Source: Phycisphaerales bacterium (GTDB taxonomy: Bacteria > Planctomycetota > Phycisphaerae > UBA1845 > Fen-1342). From it: a DNA stretch of 64,000 bases. Within the stretch, counting starts at the first letter, position 1; each line of letters starts with the position of its first letter. The notes beneath the pieces were generated by a model, which was not told the origin of the DNA, did not search any database, and saw only the letters and a program-made list of their open reading frames with translations. A program made the position numbers and the translations under genes. The stretch spans positions 62,001-126,000 of the forward strand of contig JALHJL010000001.1 of assembly GCA_022839625.1 (NCBI GenBank), in the 5' to 3' direction. Of this stretch, positions 16,523 through 25,556 are shown in pieces.

Positions 16523-18544
16523 CTAGAAGCCGACTTCGAGTTGCACGCCGTAGACCGCGCGGTCGTACTCGTAAACGTCCTGGCCCAGCCGGTCCCAGAT
16601 ATTCGAGTTCTGGAACGTCAACTCGATGCCGCCGCGCAGCTTCACGTCCAGCGTTCGCATGGCCGCATACTCGCCGCGCGTGATAATCGCGTAGGTCAGC
16701 CCGAAGTCGTAGCGCTGGATGAAGTCCGCCCGTTCCTTGCGGCTGAAATCGAACAGGCTGGCGCCGGTGTAGTCCGCCCAGGCGAACTCTCCGTCCAGCC
16801 CGAAGCTGAACCGGTAGGGCAGCGGCACGTTCAGGCCCCACAGCAGCGAATGTCCGCGTTGATCGAACTCGGTGCCCACCGTGCGTTCGTCGCGGTACTC
16901 GTAGCCGAGGTAGCAGTACAGCCACTGGTCGCCGAACAACATCCGTTCCCGCTCGTGCGAGGCGAAGTACTTGGCCAGGTACGGCAGGTTCCGGGCCTGC
17001 ACGAGGTTGAAGGTGTGCCGTGCCCCGAGCGCCTGGTACTGGCCGTCGCGGTTGAGTTGCCAGTTCGTCAGGCGGTCCAGGTAGTTGCGGATGTCGTAGC
17101 TGTAGTACAAGTCCGTCCGGCCGAGTTCCGCGCCCCCGGCCGCGCCGTCCTCGCCTGCCAACCCGCGCCAGGTCTTCGAGATTACGGGGGTGATGCGCTG
17201 GCTGGAGATGAACGGTTCATGCCCAAGCTGGGTGTAAGAGTATTCGTACTGTACCCCCAGATACAGGTCGCGCACCGGCTGCCAGTTCACGTACACTCTC
17301 GCGGGATAGCGGTTTACGTCGAACTGGGGAATGCTCGGCTGCCACAGGTTGGCCGTGCCGCCGCCGAAGCCGATCGTCAGGCTCTCGCCGACCCACGGGG
17401 CCTCGTTCTTGGAGATGTAGCGGCTGATGTTGAGGTCCGCGCTCAGCCCGAACTGGTAGCCCTCTTTCGAGCGGAAGCCGCGCGGCAACTGCGTATCCTT
17501 GCCCAACAGGATGACGTTGGAGTTCCACCAGTTGCCCATCCGAATCCGCCCTTCGACCTCGAGCGGGCCGATCGGACCCGGGATGGGAAGCTGGATCGGA
17601 GCCGGGCTGGCCGTTTCGACCTCATTCAGCTTATTGACGATCGTCAGGGCGTTCTCGGCCAGGCCCGTCCCGGCGGCCCGCTCGGTCACTTCGCCGAACT
17701 CGCGGCGGGCACGGCGGTAGTCGCGCTCGAGGACCGCCAGCAGGGCGTCGTAATACGTCACCACGGTCTGGAAGCTGTCGAAGGCATCCGGCGGCAGGCG
17801 GCCGGCGGCGCGGTCATCCACGGCGAGGGCCGCCGCGCGGGACAAGTTTCGCTTCGCCTCCGCGAGGCTCTCGGCGTACTCGCGGCCGCGTCCGGGCTGG
17901 TCGCGGTACGTGTCCGCCAGCCGGTAACGGGCGACCGCCAGGTAGAAGTGGCCGTAGCGGTCATGCGTACCCGGTTCGGTCAGCGTGACGTAGCGGGTCA
18001 ACGTCTCTTCGGCCCGCTGGGCCAGGTGGAACGCGGCCTGTGGATCGCCCTCGGCGGCGCCCGGGTAATCGCTGGCGAGTTGGCTGATGCCCAGGAGCAG
18101 GGCGGCGTTGATCATCTCCGCGCTTGGGTCGGTGACGTCGACGACCTCCTGGAAATGGGTCTGGGCCTGCTCGAACTGCACGCGGGCCAATGTGGCTTCC
18201 CGCTCCGCCACGTCGGGCAGCTTCTGTGCGTTGGCGGCTTCGGCGGCGGCCGACGACGACAGGCCGCGCTCCAGCGCGATCAGGCCGAGGTAATACCGGC
18301 AGGCCGCGCGGAAATCGGCCTGGGGATACTGCGTCAGAAGCCGTTCGAAGATCTCCGCGGCGGTGTCACGGTCTTCCTCGAGGTAGGCCTTGATGGCGCG
18401 GTTGAGGTCGACCAGCCCCGCCGCGTCGAGCGGGGCGGGGGGCGGCGGCTCAGCCGGGGGCTGGGCCCAGGCCGGTGCGCCGGCATTGCCGAGTAGCAGT
18501 AAGCAGCAGGCCAACAACGCGCATCTACAAGAAGCAGTGATCAT
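16523..18544 (-). CDS. TPR protein with C-terminal outer-membrane beta-barrel
   Basis: This is a 673-residue protein with a Sec signal peptide (LLACCLLLLGNAGAPAWAQ, residues 10-28). Residues about 35-310 form helical TPR-like repeats (for example LTQYPQADFRAACRYYLGLIALERG). Residues about 320-673 alternate polar and aromatic residues in amphipathic strands (LYLGVQYEYSYTQLG, WLYCYLGYEYRDE) and end in LEVGF, the aromatic C-terminus typical of BAM-assembled barrels. The likely place is the outer membrane with the TPRs in the periplasm, a layout used by export and surface-assembly porins. With the FecR-like gene and the surface protein downstream, a role in presenting that protein is plausible but inferred. 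Confidence 0.75.
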   Translation of the reverse strand: MITASCRCALLACCLLLLGNAGAPAWAQPPAEPPPPAPLDAAGLVDLNRAIKAYLEEDRDTAAEIFERLLTQYPQADFRAACRYYLGLIALERGLSSSAAAEAANAQKLPDVAEREATLARVQFEQAQTHFQEVVDVTDPSAEMINAALLLGISQLASDYPGAAEGDPQAAFHLAQRAEETLTRYVTLTEPGTHDRYGHFYLAVARYRLADTYRDQPGRGREYAESLAEAKRNLSRAAALAVDDRAAGRLPPDAFDSFQTVVTYYDALLAVLERDYRRARREFGEVTERAAGTGLAENALTIVNKLNEVETASPAPIQLPIPGPIGPLEVEGRIRMGNWWNSNVILLGKDTQLPRGFRSKEGYQFGLSADLNISRYISKNEAPWVGESLTIGFGGGTANLWQPSIPQFDVNRYPARVYVNWQPVRDLYLGVQYEYSYTQLGHEPFISSQRITPVISKTWRGLAGEDGAAGGAELGRTDLYYSYDIRNYLDRLTNWQLNRDGQYQALGARHTFNLVQARNLPYLAKYFASHERERMLFGDQWLYCYLGYEYRDERTVGTEFDQRGHSLLWGLNVPLPYRFSFGLDGEFAWADYTGASLFDFSRKERADFIQRYDFGLTYAIITRGEYAAMRTLDVKLRGGIELTFQNSNIWDRLGQDVYEYDRAVYGVQLEVGF

Positions 18545-18570
18545 GCTCGCGCCCCGAATCGGTCCGGGCG

Positions 18571-18625
18571 GCTACCGTGGAGTGTTCCTGGAACGGTAGC
18601 GTCGGACCTTCTTGTCCGGCGTAGA
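18571..18625. repeat. Intergenic palindromic repeat, GTAGCGTCGGACC family
   Basis: GCTACCG (18571-18577) pairs with CGGTAGC (18594-18600), immediately followed by GTCGGAC/GTCCGGC (18601-18620), a stem with one G-U pair. It shares the words ACGGTAGCG and GGACCT with the element at 55021-55090. It lies just upstream of the barrel gene. Confidence 0.7.
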
Positions 18626-18768
18626 AGGATCAAGTTCACAATGCACATCCGAGCGTACTTCTCCCAGTTCACCGGCCGCTTCTCACGCTCGCACGCGTCC
18701 CCATGCGGCGCCGCTCCCGGCCCGCCGGGTTCGTGCCACCGTGCCGTCGTGCCGGCGTGGCTTCGCCC

Positions 18769-18942
18769 TTACGCCGTAGCCTGGACGAACACCTGGAAGA
18801 CACGGCCGAGCGCGTCGGCGACGAGCCGGGCGAACTCGGTGCGGGCGAAGTCGAAAACCTGCTGATTGGTGACGCACCCGCTGGTGGCGAGCAGAGTGGC
18901 CGTCGCCAGAAACCACAGGGTTGTGTGAAGGTGTTTTCGCAT
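18769..18942 (-). CDS. Very small lipoprotein
   Basis: This is a 57-residue protein. The leader ends in LLATSGC (Cys23), a convincing lipobox, leaving a mature peptide of about 35 residues that is one amphipathic helix (FDFARTEFARLVADALGRVF). The ATG at 18942 has GGAG seven bases upstream. It is similar in layout to the neighbouring small gene at 19061-19261. No function is recognised; such peptides often scaffold or regulate envelope complexes. Confidence 0.6.
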   Translation of the reverse strand: MRKHLHTTLWFLATATLLATSGCVTNQQVFDFARTEFARLVADALGRVFQVFVQATA

Positions 18943-19060
18943 AGCGTGCTCCGCTGATGCCTCAGTGTCTTGCTGCCTCGGTGCCACGGTTGCCTGGTAA
19001 CTCCGTGCGAGTCCGGCGGCCCGACGTCAGACCGGTCGTCGCAGCGTTCGGGAGTCCGCG

Positions 19061-19261
19061 CTAGGTCGTGAGCCGCACGAGGGCATTGTCCAGCATGAAA
19101 AAGACGAGGTCGGAGAAGAGGTTGCCCAGGGCGGGGACAATGAACTGGTCGCGGAGCTGCGCCTGGACCTGTGGGTCGTTCAAGCTGCATGAACCGGCCT
19201 GGAGGAGGGCAGCGGCGCTGCCGACACCCGCCAGCCAACGAAAAATACGCCCCTTGCACAT
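19061..19261 (-). CDS. Very small exported protein, possible lipoprotein
   Basis: This is a 66-residue protein. A hydrophobic leader (residues 8-22) ends in QAGSC (Cys25), a weaker lipobox. The mature part contains LRDQFIVPALGNLFSDLVFF, an amphipathic to hydrophobic helix like that of the adjacent small lipoprotein. The ATG at 19261 has GAGGAG upstream. The two genes look like diverged paralogs. The upstream gap (19262-19528) separates it from the divergent type VI region. Confidence 0.55.
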   Translation of the reverse strand: MCKGRIFRWLAGVGSAAALLQAGSCSLNDPQVQAQLRDQFIVPALGNLFSDLVFFMLDNALVRLTT

Positions 19262-19457
19262 GACCTGAACTCCTCGGGCCCTAATTAAGACTCTGGCCGT
19301 CCGCCGCGACGCGCGCCGGGCGCACATACGAAACCCGTTGAGGGGCTACCGTATCCTCCGGTGCGCCACCGGTCAAGGGCCGAAAACGCGGTTTGAGGCC
19401 GTCGCGCGCGCCGCCGGCTCCCCCTGCGCCCGCTCGTGCGATACACTGTGGGGTCTT

Positions 19458-19518
19458 TCCGGCGCGCCGGACTCGCCGTGCGCCGGACGTACTACCGGTC
19501 CCGGCCCTCCGGGAGGGC
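19458..19518. promoter_or_regulatory. Two palindromes upstream of the pseudokinase gene
   Basis: TCCGGCGCGCCGGA (19458-19471) is a perfect 14-bp palindrome. GCCCTCC/GGAGGGC (19504-19510 and 19512-19518) is a perfect 7-bp stem with a one-base loop, ten bases before the ATG. The second could occlude the ribosome site or be an operator half-site pair. No promoter was convincing in the 267-bp divergent gap. Confidence 0.35.
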
Positions 19519-19528
19519 GTGCAGGTCG

Positions 19529-22500
19529 ATGCCTGACATTTTGCGACGTGTAGTCCTTCGGCCTCCGGATGCCACGCCCGAGCATCTGCCTCAGCTCTTT
19601 CACGCGCTCGCCGAAGCGATCGAGACCCAGAACCGCCTGGCGAGCCTGTGTCCATATGTCCTGCGCTTCACTAGTGGTCTCCAGCAGGATGACCGCGCGT
19701 TCTACGTAGAGCATGAGCCCGCCACGCCCGTCAACCCCAGCGAGCTCTTCGACCCCGCGGCGCCGGTCGCCACGCCGGAGGAATTGATCCAGGCCACCGT
19801 GGCCCTGACCGAGGCCCTGGCGACCGCCCACGGCCACAGTCCGCCGCCCGCGCCGGGACGGCCGGCGGTTCACGGCGGGCTGTGTCCCGGCGTGCTGCTC
19901 CGGGATTCCGACGGGCTGTGGAAGGTGACCGACTTCGGGTTCGCGCCGGCGGTGTGCCGGGTGTTCGGCGTCGAAAGCTACTTGAGTCTGGCCGTGGGGC
20001 CGCGAGACGATGGTACGGGGGTCTGGGAGGTTCTCTCGCGCGATGTCATCGATCGCGACGACCGCCTGTGTGCGTTCGTCGATCCGGACAAGTACGGGCA
20101 GGAAGCCTGGACGAGCTTCGAGGCCGGCTCGGACCTGCTGGCGACCGGGCTGATACTGCGGCTCCTGGCCGAACACAAACACGCCTACCTCGGGCACGAG
20201 CCCGAAGCGCATCGCATCATCGACATGGCCCAGATGATGAGCTTCGGCGTCCCGATTCGCTTGGCGCGAAAGGACTTGCGCGATGCCGCCAGCCCCGAGC
20301 TCCAGGCCTGGCGCGAACTGGTGTGGGCCATGCTGGCGCGTGTGCCGGGTGAGCGCCCGACCGCCGCGGAGGTGGCCCAGCGCCTGCTGGCCCTGGCGCC
20401 ACAGAAAGCGGACCCGGGCGTGCTGAAGGCGCAACGCTGGGCTGCGCAGCTCGAGGCGATGCTGGAGGCCAAGGCGTGGATCGAGCTTCAGTCCGCGCTG
20501 GGCGAGCGTCCCCCGGTCAAGCAGTGGCCACCGGAGCTCCTCGCGCGAGTGACCGATGTCGAGAAGCGGGTCGCGGAGTATGTGGCCGAAGCGGGGCGTC
20601 GGGCCACGGCGGAAGCCGAGCTCAAGGCCGCGCAGCGCTGGTTGGACCGCTTACAAGGGGCGGTGAACGCCGAGCAGTGGGCGGCCGCCCAGACGCTGCT
20701 CGACGAGAAGCCCAAGCTCGAGCATTGGCCGGAGCAGGTCAGCCGGGAGCTGGAGCCGCTGGCGACGCAAGTGCGTACAGCGCTGGCGGCGGAGAAGGCG
20801 CGCGTCTGGTGCAAGGCCCTTCAGAAAGCGTTTGGGTCCAAGGATTGGGCCGCGGTCGGCCGCCGCTTCGCACAGCGCCCCGCACCCGAGGACTGCCCGC
20901 CCGACGTCCTCGAATCTGTCGCCACGATTGAGGCTGCTTATCAGCAGTTCCTGGAGGATGAAGAGCGGCATCGCCGACAGATTGCCGCCGAGCAGCGCGC
21001 CGTGCGCGAGTGGTTGGACCATGCCCAGCAGCTCGCCGCCGGCCGGCAATGGGTCGAGGCGATCGACAGCCTGGCCCAGCCGCCTCAAGTGGAGCACTGG
21101 CCGGAGGGGGCCCAGGAGGAGGCGGAGCAGCTTCGGGAGACCTGCCGCCTCAACCTCGGCGACACGGTGGCCGCCAACCTCGATCAGGTGACGGAAAGTC
21201 TGCGGCGTCAGGGGGAGGCGGCCGTCCACGAGCTGATCGGGCGGCGGTTCGGTGGCTTGCTGCGGCCGGAGCATGTCGCCGTAACCATCGAGTATGTGAT
21301 GTGGGCGCCGCCGGACACAGACGCGGACGGCCGCGCCCCGCTCGCAGTACGCTTGTCCGCACGCGCCGGAGCTGCACCGAAGGAAGCAGGGGCGGCCGAG
21401 TCGGTTCACGGGGCGTTGGATTTCGCGCTCGGCGGGCAGGAGGTCAGGATCAAGCACGGGCTGGACGAGCTGCGCGCGCGCGTGACGGAGTACCTGACCG
21501 AGCAACTGACGCGGATTCAGGCTGCGCGACTGGCGGAGTTCGCACATCGCCTGGGGGAGACGGTCTTCAAGGCGGCCACGCTCCGCGCTGAATCAAAGGA
21601 GGTGCAACGGGAGTTGGCGGGGGAGTTGCGACTGCTGGGGGAAGGTGCGGACGCGGGGATCGGCCCCCTTGCCCTTAACTGGAACGATCGGGACCTCGCG
21701 TGGGCGCCCGCGGAACCGGCGGAGTTAGGGCGGCGGGCCGAGGAGGTCGCGACGACCGCGGTTCGGCGCGCTGTGCTGGCGGAGATACTCGCTCGTTCGC
21801 AAATGCTGCGCACCGTCGAGGGGGCGCTCTCGCTGGAGCTGACCGGTACTCCGACTCCGACTGCTATCGGGTTGCCCAGGTCGATCGCGTTTGAGGCGCA
21901 CCTGGCGGTCGCGGCCGGTGCCGCAGGACGACAGACGCTGGGCTCGGGTACGGTAACGTGTAACCAGATTGACAAGCCGTCGCTGGCTCTGGACCTGGCG
22001 CGGGCCGAGGAGGAGCTTGGCCGGCTGATCGTACGCGCGCAGGACGCCTCGCGCAAGGCGTTGGCGGACGACGTACAGCGAGTTGTGCGGGAAACCGGGG
22101 CGCGCGCGAAAGTCGAAGCACCGAAGCGAAGCAAGGCGCCCGTTGCACAACTGACTTTCGAGGTCCGGCCCAAGGGGGCCGATCCCCTGGCTCTTGATGG
22201 GCATTGGAACGCTGCAACGTGGGTCTACGAGCTGCCCTCGGGGTGGCAGAAGCACGTCGTCGCGGCTCTGACCCCGGAGCCCGCACCGGCGCCGGCCCCC
22301 AGCCCCAAGGCGCGGGCTGTCGCCGCGCCGGGACCGCAAGAGACGGCGGGAAGGCCCGCACAAGCCGCGGGGCGTGCGGGGCGGCGCGGTTTGATTCTCG
22401 GCGTCGCGGCGGCCGTGGTTGTGGTGGGGGGCGTCGGGTCGTACTTCGCGCTGTCCGGGAAGAGCCCCGAGGTTGCACCCGTGGAGGTGACCAGCACCCC

Positions 22501-23971
22501 TGTCCAACCGGCGGGCGAGACGCCCACTCCGCCTACGGAGGTAGTGACGGAGACGCCCACCCCACCGACGGAGGTGGCGGGCGAGACGCCCACTCTACCG
22601 ACGGAGGTGCCGGGCGAGACGCCTGCTTCGCCTACCGAGGTGGCGAGTGAAACACCCGCCTCGCCGCCCGAGCCGGTGGAACGGCCGGTTGTGCCGCCGG
22701 AGGAACGCCCCGCAGAGGAAGAGGTCGTTCAGAAGCCGGTGGACGAGCCGAACGAGCCGAGCGTTGCCGTGCAAGTGGACTTGGTGGAGAGCCTGCGCGA
22801 CGCATGGAAGCCGCGGCTGGACCTCTCGGATCGGCAAGGAGTCCCCTTGGACGCTTTGCTTGAGGGGCTGATCCCATCGGCGGTGCGCGCGGCGGGAGGC
22901 GATTCACAAGGGGACATCGCGTTTCTGGCGGCGGTGATACAAGGCGGGGCCTTGGTTTCCGAGTTGAAGGAGCTTTCCGGGCACAGCGTCGCACTGACCG
23001 TCGGGCTCAACCTTCGGGGCGGGGTCGCACCGCGCTCGCAGACCTTCGCGGTGGTGCTGACCGAGGAGGGGTGGTCGCCCGATCCTGGCAACGTCGCCGC
23101 CTTGGGGAGTCTGGCGGCGTCAGCGAGAGAGTCACTGCTCGCCGCCGTCGCCCAGGCGCGCCCGGCGATGGAGGCCGCGCGCCGTGAGGGCCGGCTGGCG
23201 GACTTTCACGCCCGAGCCGCCGCCCTGGAGGATGTGCTGGCACCCCTGGCCGCCGCGCCGTCGCCGGCAGACGTCGAAGCTGTTCTGGGGTTGCTGCGTT
23301 CGACGCCGCCGCTGTGGGACACGGTGGGCCTGGAGCTCGCGCGGGCCGGCTACCAGCCGGAGGGCGGTCTGGAGGGCCCGACGGGGTATCCGCCGCGGTT
23401 GAGGGACCACCAGGGCCGCACGCTGTTGCGCGTGTCTGTGCCGCCGGGGGACGCGCTGTGGGGGCGGCTCAAGGAAGCGGGGCTGGCCGCGCGTGACGGT
23501 GACCCGCTGCGTGCGATGGTGTACCGGGCGGACGCCGAGCGGCCCTGGCTTCTGTATTACATTGAGGAAGAGGAGTCGGCGGCGGATGGCTACGCCGAGG
23601 CAAGTCGGGTGGCTCAGGAGCGCGGGCGGAGCGTTCCGACGCGGGACGAATGGATGGTGGCGGCGCTCGCGTTGCGCCGGAGTGCCGACGAGGGGGGGGC
23701 GACCGAGGTCCGGGGGATGATGGGCGGGTTGTGGGAGTGGTGCGACGACGCTGTGGGCGTCGGCGACGGCAAGCACTGGCTGTGCGGTGGCAGTCAGGTG
23801 CTCCTCGACCGGCAGCCCCGGAGTCCGCGCCTGCCCGGAGCCGCCGACGGGGTCGAGGTCTGGTGGCGCTGGCTAACGCACCCGCTGGTCATGCAACGGC
23901 GCGCTGGGGAGTTCGGCGATCAACTGACGGGCGTGCGAACCGTCCTGCGTGTTCCCGGCCCGGCGAGCTGA
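19529..23971 (+). CDS. Membrane pseudokinase with C-terminal formylglycine-generating-enzyme-like domain
   Basis: This is a 1480-residue protein. The N-terminal 300 residues resemble a Ser/Thr kinase C-lobe: the catalytic loop reads VHGGLCPGVLL (114-124) and TDFGF (134-138). However, Gly replaces the catalytic Asp of HxD, Val replaces the loop Asn, and no glycine-rich loop or VAIK lysine is seen, so it is probably inactive. Residues about 310-560 contain four repeats of about 65 residues ending like VEHWPE. A single transmembrane segment (about 952-976) and a Thr/Pro linker of five decapeptide repeats (GETPTPPTEV type) follow. The tail (about 1365-1480) has VPTRDEW, GGLWEWCDD and GVRTV, the skeleton of SUMF1/FGE domains. 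It may be a sensor-scaffold for the type VI system downstream, analogous in place to PpkA. Confidence 0.75.
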   Translation: MPDILRRVVLRPPDATPEHLPQLFHALAEAIETQNRLASLCPYVLRFTSGLQQDDRAFYVEHEPATPVNPSELFDPAAPVATPEELIQATVALTEALATAHGHSPPPAPGRPAVHGGLCPGVLLRDSDGLWKVTDFGFAPAVCRVFGVESYLSLAVGPRDDGTGVWEVLSRDVIDRDDRLCAFVDPDKYGQEAWTSFEAGSDLLATGLILRLLAEHKHAYLGHEPEAHRIIDMAQMMSFGVPIRLARKDLRDAASPELQAWRELVWAMLARVPGERPTAAEVAQRLLALAPQKADPGVLKAQRWAAQLEAMLEAKAWIELQSALGERPPVKQWPPELLARVTDVEKRVAEYVAEAGRRATAEAELKAAQRWLDRLQGAVNAEQWAAAQTLLDEKPKLEHWPEQVSRELEPLATQVRTALAAEKARVWCKALQKAFGSKDWAAVGRRFAQRPAPEDCPPDVLESVATIEAAYQQFLEDEERHRRQIAAEQRAVREWLDHAQQLAAGRQWVEAIDSLAQPPQVEHWPEGAQEEAEQLRETCRLNLGDTVAANLDQVTESLRRQGEAAVHELIGRRFGGLLRPEHVAVTIEYVMWAPPDTDADGRAPLAVRLSARAGAAPKEAGAAESVHGALDFALGGQEVRIKHGLDELRARVTEYLTEQLTRIQAARLAEFAHRLGETVFKAATLRAESKEVQRELAGELRLLGEGADAGIGPLALNWNDRDLAWAPAEPAELGRRAEEVATTAVRRAVLAEILARSQMLRTVEGALSLELTGTPTPTAIGLPRSIAFEAHLAVAAGAAGRQTLGSGTVTCNQIDKPSLALDLARAEEELGRLIVRAQDASRKALADDVQRVVRETGARAKVEAPKRSKAPVAQLTFEVRPKGADPLALDGHWNAATWVYELPSGWQKHVVAALTPEPAPAPAPSPKARAVAAPGPQETAGRPAQAAGRAGRRGLILGVAAAVVVVGGVGSYFALSGKSPEVAPVEVTSTPVQPAGETPTPPTEVVTETPTPPTEVAGETPTLPTEVPGETPASPTEVASETPASPPEPVERPVVPPEERPAEEEVVQKPVDEPNEPSVAVQVDLVESLRDAWKPRLDLSDRQGVPLDALLEGLIPSAVRAAGGDSQGDIAFLAAVIQGGALVSELKELSGHSVALTVGLNLRGGVAPRSQTFAVVLTEEGWSPDPGNVAALGSLAASARESLLAAVAQARPAMEAARREGRLADFHARAAALEDVLAPLAAAPSPADVEAVLGLLRSTPPLWDTVGLELARAGYQPEGGLEGPTGYPPRLRDHQGRTLLRVSVPPGDALWGRLKEAGLAARDGDPLRAMVYRADAERPWLLYYIEEEESAADGYAEASRVAQERGRSVPTRDEWMVAALALRRSADEGGATEVRGMMGGLWEWCDDAVGVGDGKHWLCGGSQVLLDRQPRSPRLPGAADGVEVWWRWLTHPLVMQRRAGEFGDQLTGVRTVLRVPGPAS
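22510..22670 (+). repeat. Five tandem approx. 30-bp coding repeats (Thr/Pro linker)
   Basis: The units encode GETPTPPTEV-like decapeptides directly after the transmembrane segment of the pseudokinase. They are likely to form an extended periplasmic spacer. Confidence 0.8.
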
Positions 23972-23980
23972 TCCGCGGAG

Positions 23981-24002
23981 GATGTCGGCATTCGCCGGCA
24001 TC
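23981..24002 (+). terminator. Hairpin just after the pseudokinase gene
   Basis: GATGTCGGC (23981-23989) pairs with GCCGGCATC (23994-24002), one G-U pair, around a four-base loop, nine bases after the stop codon. There is no T-tract. If it terminates, the pseudokinase is a separate transcription unit from the type VI core. Confidence 0.4.
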
Positions 24003-24355
24003 ACGGCGAGACACGTAGGCCCAGACCGGAAGTGTGCCGGTCCCCGGTGCGCGGGGCAAACGGGGCGGGGTGGGTTGCCGGTTGGTGCAGAGCGGGCTAT
24101 AGTCCGAGGGCGCAGGGGGAGTGCAAGGCCCTGCTTTGCACGACGAATGCGGATTGGGCAGAGCGCGCGATGAGCATCTGGTCGGGCCACAGGTGACGCG
24201 TGTGGAGTGTTGCCGCAACATGCTCCTCATCAACGTCAGGGAACTCGAGCGGCGTTTCACTCATCGGATCAGACCGTCGCAGACGGAGCGGGGGCGCTGC
24301 GTCTGCCGCGGGGATGCCCGACGAGAGCGACGCCGCACCTATCAGGGGCACGCGC
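24003..24355. other. Intergenic region before the coiled-coil gene
   Basis: No gene is supported here. It contains a solo copy of the 27-bp palindrome family (GTGCAAGGC-CCT-GCTTTGCAC, 24121-24141, 9-bp stem with one G-U pair). An open extension upstream of 24356 has no ribosome site and low-complexity Ser/Arg content. Promoter elements were not clear. Confidence 0.6.
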
Positions 24356-25552
24356 ATGGCTGAGCCGGTGCAACCGCGCGGGGATCATCCCCCCAACGGC
24401 TCTGGGACTCCGGGCTCGGACCTGCTGGGGCCGCTGGGCAGCGCGTTGCTCAAGCTGCCCGAGCCCGAGCGTTTCCGGCTGCTGGGCTCGTTCCTCGTGG
24501 ACCTCGCCGCGCGGCAAGAGGCCGGGGCGCGGCCGGCGGCCGGCCCGGAGGCCGAGGCGCTGTCCAAGAAGTTGCAGCGGCTGGGCGAAGAGAGGGCGCT
24601 GCTGGAGGACGCCTTGGCGGCTGCCAAGGCGGACTTGTCGCATCGCTCGAAGCAGCTTGAGGCGGAGCAGCAGCGCAGCGCAGAACTCGAGCGCATCGTC
24701 AACGATCAGCGGACCCGGTTGCAGGCCGCCCAGAAGCAGGCGGTAGAGCTCGAAGGCCAGCTCGTGGCCAAGAACGAGCAACTGTACCAGGCGGAGAACC
24801 AGGTCGAACAGCTTACCGTGCGGTTGCAGCGCGCCCAGCTTGCCGCCGACGATCGGTCGCGCGTCGACGAGGTGGAGGCCGGCCGGCGCGAGTTGATCGT
24901 GCAGCTCGAGGAGCTGCGCGCCGCCCACGAGAAGCTGCGGCTGGATAAGGACGCCGTCATTGAACGGCTGAAGGAGGAGCTGGCGGCAGCGCAGACGGCG
25001 ACGGGCGGCGCGCGGGCCGCGGAGGCGGTCCTCACCGCGCTGTGGGAGCGCCTGGCCCGCGCCAAGCCGGCGCTGGCGCCCGGCGGGGTGTGCCCGTCGG
25101 TGCCGGCGGTGGAGCATCTTTTTGACGCACTGATCGAGCTGTCGCGGTTTGCGCACGATTTCGACCAGGCCATGCGGCCGTTCCTGGGCAGCTTCGTCAA
25201 GCACAATCCCCTGCTGGCCCGGCCGTGGGACGTTTACGCGCGCTCGCCCGGGCTGCACGACGTCGTCCGCGAAGTCATCGACATCGAGCACGGCAAGCCG
25301 GCGGGCGTGCTGAAGATGCGGCTGCTGGGGCTGCAACGCTGGACGCTGGCCGCGATCATCGCCTCCGACACCACGCTGGAGTCCATCGCCCACGAGCTGG
25401 AGGAGCAGTTGCGCGGGTCGGTCGGCCTGGGGGCGGACCCGAACCGCCGCGTGAAGGACTACCTGCGGGACGACGGTCAACATCTGTTTCACGAACACAT
25501 GCGCGAGCTCCGCGGTCAGAAGCTCGCCGAGGCCTACACACACGGAGGATGA
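24356..25552 (+). CDS. Coiled-coil protein of the type VI cluster, unknown function
   Basis: This is a 398-residue cytoplasmic protein with no signal peptide or membrane segment. After a Pro/Gly-rich start, residues about 60-225 are a long heptad-rich coiled coil (for example EALSKKLQRLGEERALLEDA). The C-terminal 150 residues form a separate helical domain with conserved-looking WDVYARSPGLHDVV and LGLQRWTLAAII segments. The ATG at 24356 is preferred over that at 24314 because AGGGG precedes it at a normal distance. It ends 4 bp before the TssJ-like gene, so it belongs to the same operon. It does not match any of the 13 core Tss proteins; a scaffold or baseplate accessory role is possible. Confidence 0.7.
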   Translation: MAEPVQPRGDHPPNGSGTPGSDLLGPLGSALLKLPEPERFRLLGSFLVDLAARQEAGARPAAGPEAEALSKKLQRLGEERALLEDALAAAKADLSHRSKQLEAEQQRSAELERIVNDQRTRLQAAQKQAVELEGQLVAKNEQLYQAENQVEQLTVRLQRAQLAADDRSRVDEVEAGRRELIVQLEELRAAHEKLRLDKDAVIERLKEELAAAQTATGGARAAEAVLTALWERLARAKPALAPGGVCPSVPAVEHLFDALIELSRFAHDFDQAMRPFLGSFVKHNPLLARPWDVYARSPGLHDVVREVIDIEHGKPAGVLKMRLLGLQRWTLAAIIASDTTLESIAHELEEQLRGSVGLGADPNRRVKDYLRDDGQHLFHEHMRELRGQKLAEAYTHGG

Positions 25553-25556
25553 CGGC

